Positions 11,560 through 22,611 of a stretch of DNA of 64,000 nucleotides are shown here, piece after piece. Below the pieces are notes generated by a model that searched no databases, had not been told where the DNA came from, and was given only the letters and a program-made list of their open reading frames with translations. Each line of letters begins with the position of its first letter. Position 1 is the first letter of the stretch. The DNA comes from Polytrichum commune (taxonomy: Eukaryota > Streptophyta > Polytrichopsida > Polytrichales > Polytrichaceae), in assembly GCA_950295325.1 (NCBI GenBank), contig OX485805.1, positions 40,473,501-40,537,500 of the forward strand. The letters are read 5' to 3'. A program made the position numbers and the translations under genes.

Positions 11560-14500
11560 ATGAAGGACAGGTCATGGGGATGCTCGGTGACCAGAACATG
11601 CATGAAGAACACCACCACCGACGTGGGGTTCGACCTAGCCCGGCCACCGCGACCTGCAAGGCAGCCAGGATACCTGAAAGCAGGATCCCCGCGTAGGCAA
11701 TCGGACCCTTACAGCAAATCCTCCATGCAGCATTACAAAGACTCATCCCATGTTGACATGAACGCAGCAAGCAAGGTGGAGGCACTCAACACACTCATCC
11801 TGCGGAAACTCGCACGGGAGTCCTTCATGTGCGAAGGAGGAGCAACAGCAGCATCAGTGGGGTTGAAGAAAGTGGTTCTCCTTTCGGAGGATCATCTTCA
11901 TCAAGAGCTAAGAAACTCAAAGCAGGTTAGGGATCATCAACTGGCACTGCGAGAGGCCAGAAGCACCACAATTTCATGCAAGTGTGGGCCGAATGGAGGG
12001 GGAGGAGATGAGGTTTACCCTACATTCCAAAACTCTTCAGCAACTTCCACCTACAGCTCTTCGATGTACAGTGTCGATGTTGCGAAGGAGTCACAGAGCC
12101 ATGGCTTAATTGCGGAGCGAGTTGGTTCCCTTCTTTCCAGAGTAGGGCTTGAGAAAAGGAAAGGAAGTGATGAAGGAGGTAGCATCAATTTGAGCAGCAG
12201 GAGTGTCAAGTCGCAAACCCTAACCTTAGATCCTCAGCAGAAGTTGGAAGTTCTGAAGGATGACTCCCGATCTTCACCGAAGCTGGTTGCGGGTGCTGGT
12301 GCATCGACATCGACTAAGGGCATGGTGAGTGCATTTGCGAAGAGGCTATCAGCTTCTTCTTCATCACAAGAGGATCATGCCTCGAGTGGTTCATATTCTA
12401 GTGCAGCTGCTAGCTCCAAGGAGGAGTCTCTGAAAGAAATACATAGGAGCAAGCATGTGTCATGGGGTAAGGAGAGCGTGGTGAGCATTGATGCGCATCG
12501 AATTTCAAATTGTGAGGATCAGGAGACCAGTAATCCGCTCTACGAAGTGGGGTTGGGTGAGGTAGCTGCTGGCCAAGCGGCTCAAAGCCCCAGCATCAAG
12601 TTTGGGGCTACTCCGAGGTCGCGGGGCTCGCAAACAGCTAAACTGAAGAATTTTATGCATTCTGCTGTGCAAATGTGGGGAACTCCGGAGAGAAGCTCAG
12701 CCGGGAGCAGCACACCTTCGGGAACACCATTCAGCCCCTCTCACAGGTGAGTTAACAGCTTCTCCATTTCCTTTTTAAATAGTGAGAACGAAATTATCGA
12801 GCCAATCTGTCAACGTGTCAACATTCACTCGATATTTGTTCCAATGCTCATTGCACACCTCCTTGATAACCATCTTGCCACCTGTTTCAGCTACCTCATT
12901 ATTGTTCAGAGCATCTCCCATGTCGAATTTTCTTTCCTGTGGACGATGCTGATGTTCTTCCACAAATTTGGTTTTGACATGTCACGGTGTACAGATGGCC
13001 TGCAACGAATTCGAAGTGGAAAATACTCACCTCTCCGATTGCAACTCCCGAAGCACTAAATCCTGCACAAAGAAGACTGTTCAGCCCTAATGTTAACATA
13101 CCGGTTTCGGAGGCTATGCAAGCGGGTGAAGCCAATGTCCCTGCACATTCATCAGCAGATTATAGTCTCACTCAAAAGGAGAAGGAAGCGAAAGACCTCT
13201 TTGCTCCCGAAAATTTCCATGAACTAGATGTCACTTGGAAGGAGCAAAGAGCAGTCGATTCAAAGAGCAGGCTCTCGTGCTCCAGTGCCCCAATACAAGA
13301 AAAGGAAGAGAAAGAGAGAGGATCCGGTGCTGCAACACAAAAAAGTGCACAAGGGGCAGAGAGACTAGAGGATTCGACCTCCACACAAGTCCACTGGAAA
13401 CTTGGGGAGCTGATGGAACGAGAGAAGACAGAGGAGGAAGACGATGACGTTAGCTTTCACATTTTGAGAATACAACATAGCCCCGGCTATGGCGCCCAAG
13501 AGTACAATAGTTTATTGAAGATGGGCATGAGGAGGCAAACCGATGGTTCCCTACAAGAGAAGATCACAGCAGGCAGTGGGAATACACCGAAGGAATCTCA
13601 GCAAGAGAAAACTAGCGCACAGAATCTAACACCTCAACGTTCTTCGGTGCCAAATTCGGTCATCTCTGCGGTGCATGAGCTTAACCTCGCCATGGACATG
13701 CACAAAGCTACCAACCAAGGACAGCAGGAAGAGTCAGATAGTAGTTATCCCTGGCAAGACGTGAAGAAGATAGAGGAGGACGTCTCTTCAAGGAAGAAGA
13801 CGGAAGTGAAGAAACTAATCCACAATTCCAATGGAGCTGAGGAAGATAATGCCATCACCATTTCTTTTGTACCTCGGACGGAGACTATCGAAACATGTAG
13901 AGTCGACTCCGTGACAAGCATTGCATTGCCTCAGGGAGGCAGGACGATTAAACCTGATGTTACTCCGGACACCGGAATTGCATTGCAGAAGGACACGAGC
14001 AGTGGTGCAACCCAGGAAGGAATTGTGCAAGAGATGATTGCTCGATTGAGGCTCAGTGATGCGACTCCCTCTGCAAGGCCAACATTTTCAACTGGAGCAG
14101 GTGTGCAAGAGTGTAGAAGTGAGTCGGTCCCTGTTGCTCAAATCCAAGACGTCGTTCTCGACATCTTAGCTCGATTGAGACCCAACATGAGCGGTGCTGC
14201 TCATTGCAAGGAAGAACAGATCAATCTGACTGCAGAACCAGAGAGAGGTAAAGATGACAGTCTGCATCAATTTCCTTTAGTCTCTGTTGCAGAAGCTGTG
14301 AGAAACGCATCATCTGCAGATGTTCTTCATCGGCCGTTGATTGATAAGGCGGTACAGACACAAGCCCTCACTGATACAGCATCTCCAAAGACACAACCTC
14401 AACCTCAACCTCAAACTAAATCTCAAAATCAAGGGGTTGATCCGAGAGATGATGGTGGAGATCATCATGGTAGCAGAGGGTCACTCCATGCACAGCCATG

Positions 14501-15725
14501 TGGTTCCTGCTCACCCGCGGGAGTGGCGATGAAGTCCAAGGCCTCCTCCGGCAAGGTATCGATATCACCAACATCATCATCCAAGCACGAGGGATCACAA
14601 ACAGAATTTCCATCTCCATCCAAAATTGGCATTTCTCGCCGCCCTCCATTCATCTTGCCTTCTTCAAATTCCACCAAATCCCCGCTCTCCCCTCTGGTTG
14701 ACTCCAGTTACACCTCTCGAAGGATTTCATGCGGAGGTAACTCTCCCAGCCAGGCAGAGATTATCGCACAAGCAAACCTTACCGAGCCGAGGAAACGGTC
14801 CAAATACACCCCCAGGCCGAATTCCTCAAGACCGGCGGATGAATGCTGCAGGACACCGCAAAGAGAAATCCGAAGGAAACTGTTGGACCAATCTATCATC
14901 AACACCACATCAACGAAGTGCAGCAGCAGCAGCAGCAGCGGAAGCTTCGAGAACCGATCTTCGTCAAGCACAAAGGAAGCGGGAGAGAAAGTGATGGAAA
15001 TTGGTCGACATGTGCAGCCTTCCGATCAAGCTTCCACCTCCTCCCAGAAGCTTCTTCAATCTCCAAACATTCCACCAACGCGACTTTCAACTTCAAGAGG
15101 ACCTCCACAACCGTCATCGACCCCTCGGTCACCGGAGCCTCCATCAACCCCACATCTAATTCCGTCCAAGAACCCCACCCGATCCTCTCCGAACAGCAAG
15201 CCCGCATCTCCTGCCTCCGCCTCGAAACGCCTACATACATCACCAAAGTCGCCATACAAGTATTCTCCATCAAGGGTCAAATCCGCCGCTACCGCGGCAG
15301 CACCCATTGAAATTGTTGGAGGTTCCACATTGGATGAAACCGAAGCCGATATGATTGTGATTTCGGGGGAGGTTCGTACTGATGTTGTGGTTCGAGAGGT
15401 ACAGCCGGAGGACCATAGCATTGCGTTGGCGATCAAAGACTCCATGGATCCTTATACCGATTTCCGTGAATCGATGTTGGAGATGATGGCGGGAAGGGAG
15501 ATTTGGCCGAGACGGGAGCTCCAGGAGCTTCTGGATTGCTTCCTTCGATTGAACCAACCGGTTCACCATAGCCTGATTGTGCATGCCTTCGCGGATGCCT
15601 GCTTCGGTAAGGCTGCGGCGACGTCAGCGGTAGCGGTAGCGGCAGCATCTGCGGCGGTCGCTGACCACCGCCGGGTGCCGCTGGTTCGCCGCCGGTCGTC
15701 CCCTTCTTCCAAACATCAGCCTTGA
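11560..15725 (+). CDS. OVATE family protein (OFP), unusually long
   Basis: Exons are 11560-12746 and 12995-15725. The 248-bp intron is GT-AG, phase 2, and the joined CDS encodes 1305 aa. The first ATG in the frame is at 11560 (MKDRSWGC); upstream of it the frame has no ATG before a stop. The C-terminus (about residues 1210-1267) is a clear OVATE domain: DPYTDFRESMLEMM, the ELQELLDCFLRLN core, and HHSLIVHAF. OVATE proteins are plant transcriptional co-repressors that bind KNOX/BELL homeodomain proteins and TRM/TON1-type microtubule proteins and control organ shape; that role is family knowledge. Angiosperm members are usually 200-450 aa, so about 1200 residues of Ser/Pro/Gln-rich, probably disordered sequence are extra. 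No N-terminal DNA-binding motif of the angiosperm type was seen. Two similar short motifs, QEMIARLRL and LDILARLRP, lie near residues 735-790. An Ala-rich tail follows the domain. Confidence 0.9.
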
Positions 15726-15821
15726 AGATTACATACGGACTGCCTATCCTATTGCCGCTGATTGCCGCTGATTGCCGCGTTGATTCCAGCCACCAAATTG
15801 CTTGTGAACATTGTTCTTGGG

Positions 15822-17400
15822 TGGTTGGAAGTCTCCTCCCATAAGAAGATTTGCATCCCCTTTCCAACATATTTCAAGAATTAGGCCGGAAACTTATGAT
15901 TCTTTTTGCACATCGATTAAGTTGAATCTAGAGGATGTGTGTTGGTTTCACGTATTAAGATAGATGACAATGGGTCCTATAATACGTGATACCCTTGAGG
16001 CGAGGACCAAATAGGAGCTTGTTGTAAGATTGCTTATGAACTAATGCATACTTCGGTGGTTGGAAGCCTCTTCCCACAAGAAGATTTGTGTCCCTTTTTA
16101 ACATATGCCAAGATCAGTCGCAAACTTATGATTTTTTATTTCTTTTTGGCACATCAATTAAGTTGAATGTAGAGGATATGTGTTGGTTTCATGTCCTAAG
16201 ATAGTCGACAATGAGACAATGATGAGTTCTATGATACACAATGACCATGAGGCGAGGACCCAATAGGAGCTTGTTGTAAGATTGCTTTTGAGTGGTTGGA
16301 AGTCTCTTCCCATTAGTAGATTTGCACCCGTCCAATATATGGCAATATCGATTGAAAACTTATGACTCTTTTTGCATATCCATTAAGTTGAATGGGTGTA
16401 TAATGGGTGTTGGTTTCAAGTCCTAAGATAGATGATGATTAGTCCTATAATACATGATGGCCATGAGGCAAGGACCCAATAGGGGAGCTTGTTGGAAGCT
16501 TGCTTATGAACCAAGTAGCACATTCTACATCGGTTGGAAGTCTCCTCCCACTAATAGAATTGCATTCCTTCCAACATATGTGAAGATTGGTTAGAAACTT
16601 ATGATTATATTTGCACATCGATAAGTTGAGTCTAAATTCTAGAGGATGTGTGTTGTTTTCACATCCTAAGATGGACAACAACCTAATGACAACGAGTCTT
16701 AAGTTACACGACAATGAGGTGAGGACCCAATAGGAGAGGTTGTCATTTGTCTATATTTGGCTTTCGTTCCCAAAAATGAAGGCCCGGATGCTTGGAGATT
16801 AGTTCCTTAAGAGCAAATAGGAAACTTGGGTGCAATGTTTACAAGGCTTAATAATGTTACGATAGGTGATCATGGTTGTTGGGTGTTGTTGCCATCCATC
16901 GGACATCTATCCATGATGGACATTACGCATTCAAATTTGGATTTGCTTATGGATTCATTAGACTATGAAATATTTGAGGAGAGGAGAATGGACAATGAGA
17001 TGTGATAGCAGCAACACATTCATCTATGTAATTTCAATTTGTTCATGGGGCATAGCCCGGAGATTACGGATGCAATGTTCCTCCGTGTAAATAGCACAAC
17101 ACACTGGAGTTGTTGGAGGTGCTCTCTATTTGGATGAGCAATTGGGGTTAGGAATTCACCCAGATTTGAAGATGGAGTTGAATTTACCCACATGTGTGCC
17201 ATTGATTGTTGCTTTGGATTTCAACAATAACATTCTTGAGTGGATGGAGAATTGCATCCCTTCCAACATATTCCAAGGCCTTCCGGAAAGGATTCCAATT
17301 TGCACATCGATTATGTTAAATCTAGAGTATGCATGATGTTGTGTTGGTTTCACATCCTAAGACAGGCGACAATGAGGCGAGGACCCAATATGATATTGTC
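15822..17400. repeat. Diverged ~236-bp tandem array downstream of the OVATE gene
   Basis: Units begin at 15823, 16060, 16294 and 16532 with GGTTGGAAG, giving spacings of 237, 234 and 238 bp; a partial unit lies at about 17238-17395. Each contains a TTGCACATCGATTAAGTTGAA-like block (varied), TGTGTTGGTTTCA, GAGGCGAGGACCCAATAGG and, in most, AGCTTGTTGTAAGATTGC. The array begins about 100 bp after the OVATE stop codon, so the gene's 3' untranslated region or terminator may run into it. No coding frame persists across the units. Confidence 0.8.
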
Positions 17401-17639
17401 ATTCATAGCATTAATAAGCAATTGTGGACCATTGGAATATAACAATGGGATGTTGGGAGCTCGGTCTAAAATTGAGTCGCCCATGCGCAAGGTTTGTGCA
17501 TCCCATGGTTATATTCTCATGGCCCATAAAACAAACGCACATTGTTTAGTAATGTTATGTTAACCTATGTTTGGCTTTCATTCTCATATTAAAGGCCTTG
17601 ATTCTTGGAGATTGGTTCTTTGAGACCAAATAGAATAGG

Positions 17640-18010
17640 GGCAAGCTCACAAGGTTTGAGAGTGTTATGGCCGTTGATCAATGTTGGATTAGCATTATAG
17701 TTATTTGGAAAGTCCCTCGAAGACAAATGAAACCTTGAGTTTGATCCTTCTTTGAGAACTTTCTATTAAGAGCTCGTTAGCTCGTTGTGTGTCGGAGCCT
17801 ATTTTGAAAGTTGGGTGAAACTTTTGGGACTTCCTCTTGCCATCCCAAAAACTTTAAGAAAGTTTTAGGATTTAAGGTAAGGTATGTGCACGGGACATGC
17901 TGTCTTGAATTATGGATTGGCTTATGCAAGGCTAGTTTGGCCCATCCATCCTAGTGGGACAATAGCTATAAAGGGAACCTTTTTAATAGCCTGACACCCC
18001 TCTTTTTTGT
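17640..18010 (+). repeat. Dispersed repeat family C, copy 1 (unoccupied MITE site)
   Basis: This segment aligns with 19200-20010 and, inverted, with 59640-60045. Shared blocks are GTTTGATCCTTCTTTGAGAA (approximate), TTTGAAAGTTGGGTGA, TTGCCATCCCAAAAACT and GGCTTATGCAAGGCT. At about 17773 it reads GAGCTCGTTAGCTCG. This is the uninterrupted form of the site that carries a MITE in the second copy. No coding frame is retained. Confidence 0.65.
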
Positions 18011-18269
18011 TTGGTAATTTAAACATCAAGAAAACTTGCGTGATTCTGTGTTAATGCTCATTAATTCAGGGCTTGGGACTAAATGGAGACTAAACCTATG
18101 AATTTATCTACTTTACTTCACAAGTAGCTTTAATGCAACACAATTTTGAAGACATAAATTTGATCAACAAAGGATGGAGAACAAGGAAAACCAAGTGAAT
18201 AACACATGCATACCTTATACCCAATTCATACCCGCCAGATGTTTATGTCTCACACCAATCCAACACTTC

Positions 18270-18445
18270 ACTAAATATTGTATATAGTCACCAATTCTAT
18301 TCATCTCTCTCAATTTTTAATTGTAAACAACTCATGTAGTGTCACCAACACTAAATGTTAACCTAGCATTATTTGTCATTCCTTGTAAAACAATTTGGGC
18401 ATAAAAAATACATGTTACAATACTGTCATGGATGATTGTCATGCA
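18270..18445 (-). repeat. Dispersed repeat family A, copy 2
   Basis: This is the reverse-complement relative of the window's first 235 bp. It contains ACTAAATATTGTATATAG, GTCACCAACACTAAATGTTA and CTGTCATGGATGATTG in the inverted order. It is diverged and non-coding. Confidence 0.55.
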
Positions 18446-19199
18446 TAATATCCCAAAAAGTGGGTGAATTAAAAAGTAACTTGAAATGACAATATTTGTA
18501 AACTTATATCATAAGAAGTGTCATTAGAAAAGTTACCACAGTGTCATAGAATACCTTATGACAATAAATACAATATTTAGTATAGTTACACAGGCTACCA
18601 GGAAGGAGGTCAATGTTAATATGATGGAGATGTCTCTTATATAACTTCACAGCTATGAAGGGGGAGAGCGAACTGCTTCCTTACACATGAGCCCATTGAG
18701 TTTGAGAAATAATCGGTTGAGTTTGAGTTCAAGTTCAAGACTTTATGCAAATTGCCGATCATTACCGAGGAATCTATAGAACATGCTTTTTTAAAATTAA
18801 ATGTAGAAGAATCAAAGGATATCACCATGTAATTGGTTTAGTTGAACTCGTAAACACTCAGATCTTGACCGATTTTTTTTCCTTTCAAAAAATGGTTTGA
18901 AATGCATGTGTTGCAGATATGTGCTTGTTCTTTGATAAAGAAAGAAGAAAAGAAAGAAAAGTCAATGTCGGGTCAATCCGACGTGAATTTGAGCTTGTTG
19001 GCCTTAGCCTGCTCAAGAATCCCCTTGGTGCAGGGTGAGGTTTACTGCCTACCTTGTGGTGGGTGGGCACTTGTTTCTTGTTCTTCCATGAGAACGACGA
19101 GTTAGTGTTCAGAGAGATTTTGGACAAAGTCGGTTGAAATCCAAGAATTTCCAAGTCCAACCGGGTACTTGTATCTTCTGGCTTTCCTTTGTAAATGTA
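18446..19199. other. Gene-free stretch
   Basis: No gene is supported. Frames of 60-90 codons on both strands (for example 18885-19160 minus) have no recognisable family. The right end (about 19140-19200) resembles 8380-8470, sharing the block CCAAGTCCAACCGG, which suggests another old repeat. Confidence 0.4.
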
Positions 19200-20010
19200 A
19201 GCTATTTAGAGTTATTCATGAAGTCTCGAAGTGGGATGAATCCGTGGGTTTGATCATTTGAGAAAACTTTGTTTAAAAGCTTGTTAGAGCGTCCCCACCA
19301 GACCGGGCATAGGGCATGCCAACGCCAAAAATGGGGCATCCCGGGTTCTTAGGTGGCGGTACCGGCATAAATTGAGCCCCACCAATGTCCGGTCCCCCAT
19401 AATTTAGAACCGGCCCGGGTATAGTAAAGGCCTCCCCCCGCCATAAATGGTTCATATGGCGGCCCTCCTCCGGCCCGCCAAGAGATTACTTTAATATCAG
19501 ATACTCCGATATCCTACTTTATCCCATGTCAAGTAATAGGTGTCGTTGTCTTATTGATTGCTTCCTAATTATACCGGGGGTATGCCTAGGCTTTGGTGGG
19601 CTCTGACTCAAGATGAGCTGCCCCGCCCAAGATGGAGGGCTCCCCAAAGGTATAAAATATTATATACTCTATTTGGCGTGTACCCGATCTAGTGGGGATG
19701 CTCTTAGCTCATCATGCATTGGAGCTTGTTTTGAAAGTTGGGTGAGATTTTTGGAACCTCCTATTGCCATCCCAAAAACTATGAGAGAAACTTTAGGGTT
19801 TGAAGTAGGGTTTTGGCCATGGGACCCATTGTCCTAAATATGAGATTGGCCTATGCAAGACTGGCTTGCTCATACATCTTAGTAAGAGAAGATAGAAAAA
19901 TGGTTTGTAATATCCCATTACCACTCTTTTGAGTGTGGTAATTTTATGTATCAAGAGAACTTGGGCGTTATTCTAGATAACCTTTCAAACTCACGTTTTA
20001 GCCAACTCAA
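19200..20010 (+). repeat. Dispersed repeat family C, copy 2, interrupted by a MITE
   Basis: The two flanks, 19200-19286 and 19704-20010, align together with the continuous copy at 17640-18010. The interruption is the MITE at 19287-19703. The right flank retains TTTTGAAAGTTGGGTGAG and TTGCCATCCCAAAAACTATG. The insertion therefore postdates the duplication of family C. Confidence 0.65.
19287..19703. mobile_element. PIF/Harbinger (Tourist)-like MITE, 417 bp
   Basis: The element is flanked by a TTA target duplication at 19284-19286 and 19704-19706. Its 23-bp terminal inverted repeats match at 19 positions; the left starts GAGCGTCCCCACCAGACCGG and the inverted right starts GAGCATCCCCACTAGATCGG. 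A three-base TTA/TAA duplication and GAGCATC-type ends are typical of Tourist-like MITEs mobilised by PIF/Harbinger transposases. The related repeat at 17640-18010 shows the site without the insert and with a single TTA, which confirms the boundaries. It has no coding capacity, so it would depend on a transposase encoded elsewhere. Confidence 0.85.
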
Positions 20011-20129
20011 TGGGGAGTTTTGATGAAACGACTATACCCAAAGCCTCTATTATTTAGATTGATCTACATGGATCAACAATATGCCTAAAATCTTGAAATT
20101 GAACCAAATATATCTCAAACTCAACCGAC

Positions 20130-20355
20130 TACACTAAATATTAGATTTCGTGTCACCAATTCTAATTTTTTTGCTCAAACCTAAGTGTAAAACGCCCTTG
20201 TAATGTCACTAACACTAAATGTAAAGCTATCATTATTTATCATTACTTACAATATTTACTATTTTGGACATTGTTGATTCATAACAGTGCAATTCAAGTC
20301 ACTTAGTAATTTTTCAACCTAATTTCAATCATCCATGACAATATTTCATCACAAA
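20130..20355 (-). repeat. Dispersed repeat family A, copy 3
   Basis: The reverse complement of this segment follows the start of the window closely: GATGAAATATTGTCATGG, then GATGATTGAAA, ACATTTAGTGTTAGTGACA, AATTGGTGACAC and ATATTTAGTGTAG. It is the best-preserved full copy here and defines a length of about 225 bp. It is non-coding. Confidence 0.65.
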
Positions 20356-22611
20356 ACATTAGGATGCCAAAACTTGCTTTAAACAAATTGACATTTGGAT
20401 GAAATATAAGTAAGTTGGGATGAAAAAACATTAAATAGCCCTAACTTTGTGGACCATACTAATTTCCTAGAGCCCACACTGATTCTCATAATGAAGACTA
20501 ACGTGGACCACATTAATTCATAGCGAATAATTAGTGTGGATCACGTTAATTTTTTTTCCTAGGAAATGAATTCGCGTGATTATTTTATGTAATGTGCTAA
20601 TTTTTTCGTGCGTTGGCTGGAAATCGTCATGAAGGCCCGGGACCTTGGACCCACGTTAATTCCAACATTGACTAGAAAACTAGTGCGACCCACACTAAAT
20701 TTTCCAACCACACTAGTAGGACTAATGTTCTATTTAGTGTACTTGTAAACTTATTCATAAGAAGTGACAATAGAAAAGTTACCACACGTTGACACAAAAT
20801 ACCATGAGAGACTAAATAAATGCGAAGGTTTAGTGTAGCGGTCGGATCGCCGCTCGGAGGATGAGATTGTTGCAGGAATGATTTCATCCAGTTCAAGCAC
20901 CGAAGATGCCGTCAGGTTCTCGGAAGCCTGCTTCCAATTTGGGATGAATCGTACGTGACGACGTTGAACTTCGTACAAATTTCGAAATCCTTATGAGATA
21001 CTGTGACGCCGGGCGCCGTATTAGCATATTACCGTAGTTAAGTTATTTCTGGCAGCTCAGGCCCTCAACCTCATCCCCAAAGGGTAGACACATGACAATC
21101 CCCTGTTTTCGCTCCCACCCACAACGCAAAAGAATCCCGTTTTCCATTTTTGGCCGAATTGGGACGCGTCGGTGACATGAATCTTGCACCAATTTTTAAC
21201 GATTCGCGAAAAGCATCAAAATTTCAGACTTGTCGAATGAATAATTTTTTTGGGTTAGTAGTCACGGTATCCGTGCATGCGCAAATTTCGTTGATGGGGG
21301 CAAACATGGAGGATTCACCTAACTACACGGTGCCGATGAAATTCGGAGCAGGTGAGTAGGCGTTGAAAACCTTTTTCTTCTGACAATGCCGTGTGGATTC
21401 ACCGAGTTCAAGCGACAGGGTTTGATGACCTTGATTGTTTGCTGCAAGTGTTTTTTCCTGGGCTTTGCGAAATATATATTCTTTTCGCCTCTGCCGCCAG
21501 TCCAGCCGCAATGCCGCAGGTCATTTGGGCTTGTGTGGACTCCATGCTTCCGTTGAACGAATGAATGGGTTTAAATCGCGATTTTGAGTTTACCCTTTCC
21601 CCAATAACCTACTTCTTCGGAGTGCCACAAATTCGGAGCTTTCATTGCAAGTTTCAAAATTTCGAAGGTGGGTTCAGGATATTTCTCGAACTCCTGCAGC
21701 TAAGTCGGAGTCCGTTATGTGGACTTATCTGTGGCGGCTTCCATGACCGAGTTTTCACATCTTCCATGGTCAAGACTCATCAAGAGTGCGGTAAGTATTT
21801 ACTGATGAGTGTAGTAGGTAATCTCGGACTGACGAGGTTGAACTTTGAGCTTTTTCCATTCCCTCTGACACTTCCATCATTGAGTTTGAAATTTAGTAGA
21901 TCGCGCAGCACAAACAAACACGACAGAAGAGTCACATGGGATTCTAAGATTTGAGTGCTTTCATCAGATCTTTGTTGATGATGCCTTCCTCGGAGGTCAG
22001 GTCAGGTCTGGTCGGACTTTCATGTTGTCTTGGGTTAAGTAAGGCATTGTTGCTGAGTTACCTGGTTTTGGCCTTGAGTGGTGGTGTGTCTTCTTTTCTT
22101 TCTCCTTCGGATGCAGTTTCGATTGCAGTTCAGTTGACCCAGGATGAGAAATTTCCCACATTCTTCGTCGAAGTTGACTGTGAATCATACTTAAAAGTGT
22201 TTTCGCCCTTGTTTTCGCCAGGTTTTGATGAGTAGCAATGCTACCATACCATTTTACAACGCCTGAAGTTGCTGCTGCACCATCGAGAATGATTCTCAGA
22301 GTTGCGACCTCAAGTTTCAAAGTCCACATTGAGGGTACAACAGAGTGGGACGGTAACAACAATGGAAATTAGAGTCCAATAACGAATACACCACCACCAT
22401 CGCCATAGCCATGCCCTAACTCCCAGATGGCACAAAATGATGATGATGCGTATACTAAGTAGGGCTTCTCACTGCTGAGTGACTCGCAGAGAGATTAGAT
22501 TAGATTACCCTGTTGCGCAAGATTCACAGTTAGTATCTCTGGAACAGGATTTTGTTTTATTTTATTTTATTTTGTTGATAGATTGATTTTGGGAAGTAGA
22601 AGAAGGGGGCG
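20356..22611. other. Gene-free stretch and upstream region of TMEM128
   Basis: From about 20990 the composition becomes richer in GC, and open frames of 95-130 codons appear on both strands (21565-21954 and 21951-22235 plus, 21997-22362 minus). None resembles a known protein or joins to another by splice sites. The last few hundred bases presumably hold the TMEM128 promoter and leader; repeated TTTTATTTTA lies at 22553-22572, about 40 bp before the ATG. No core promoter element could be assigned. Confidence 0.4.

Noticed and set aside
21565-22235. Two consecutive plus-strand frames (129 and 94 codons) before TMEM128
   Set aside because: Opposite-strand frames of similar length overlap them, and no domain or splice link is visible. 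More likely promoter or leader sequence.
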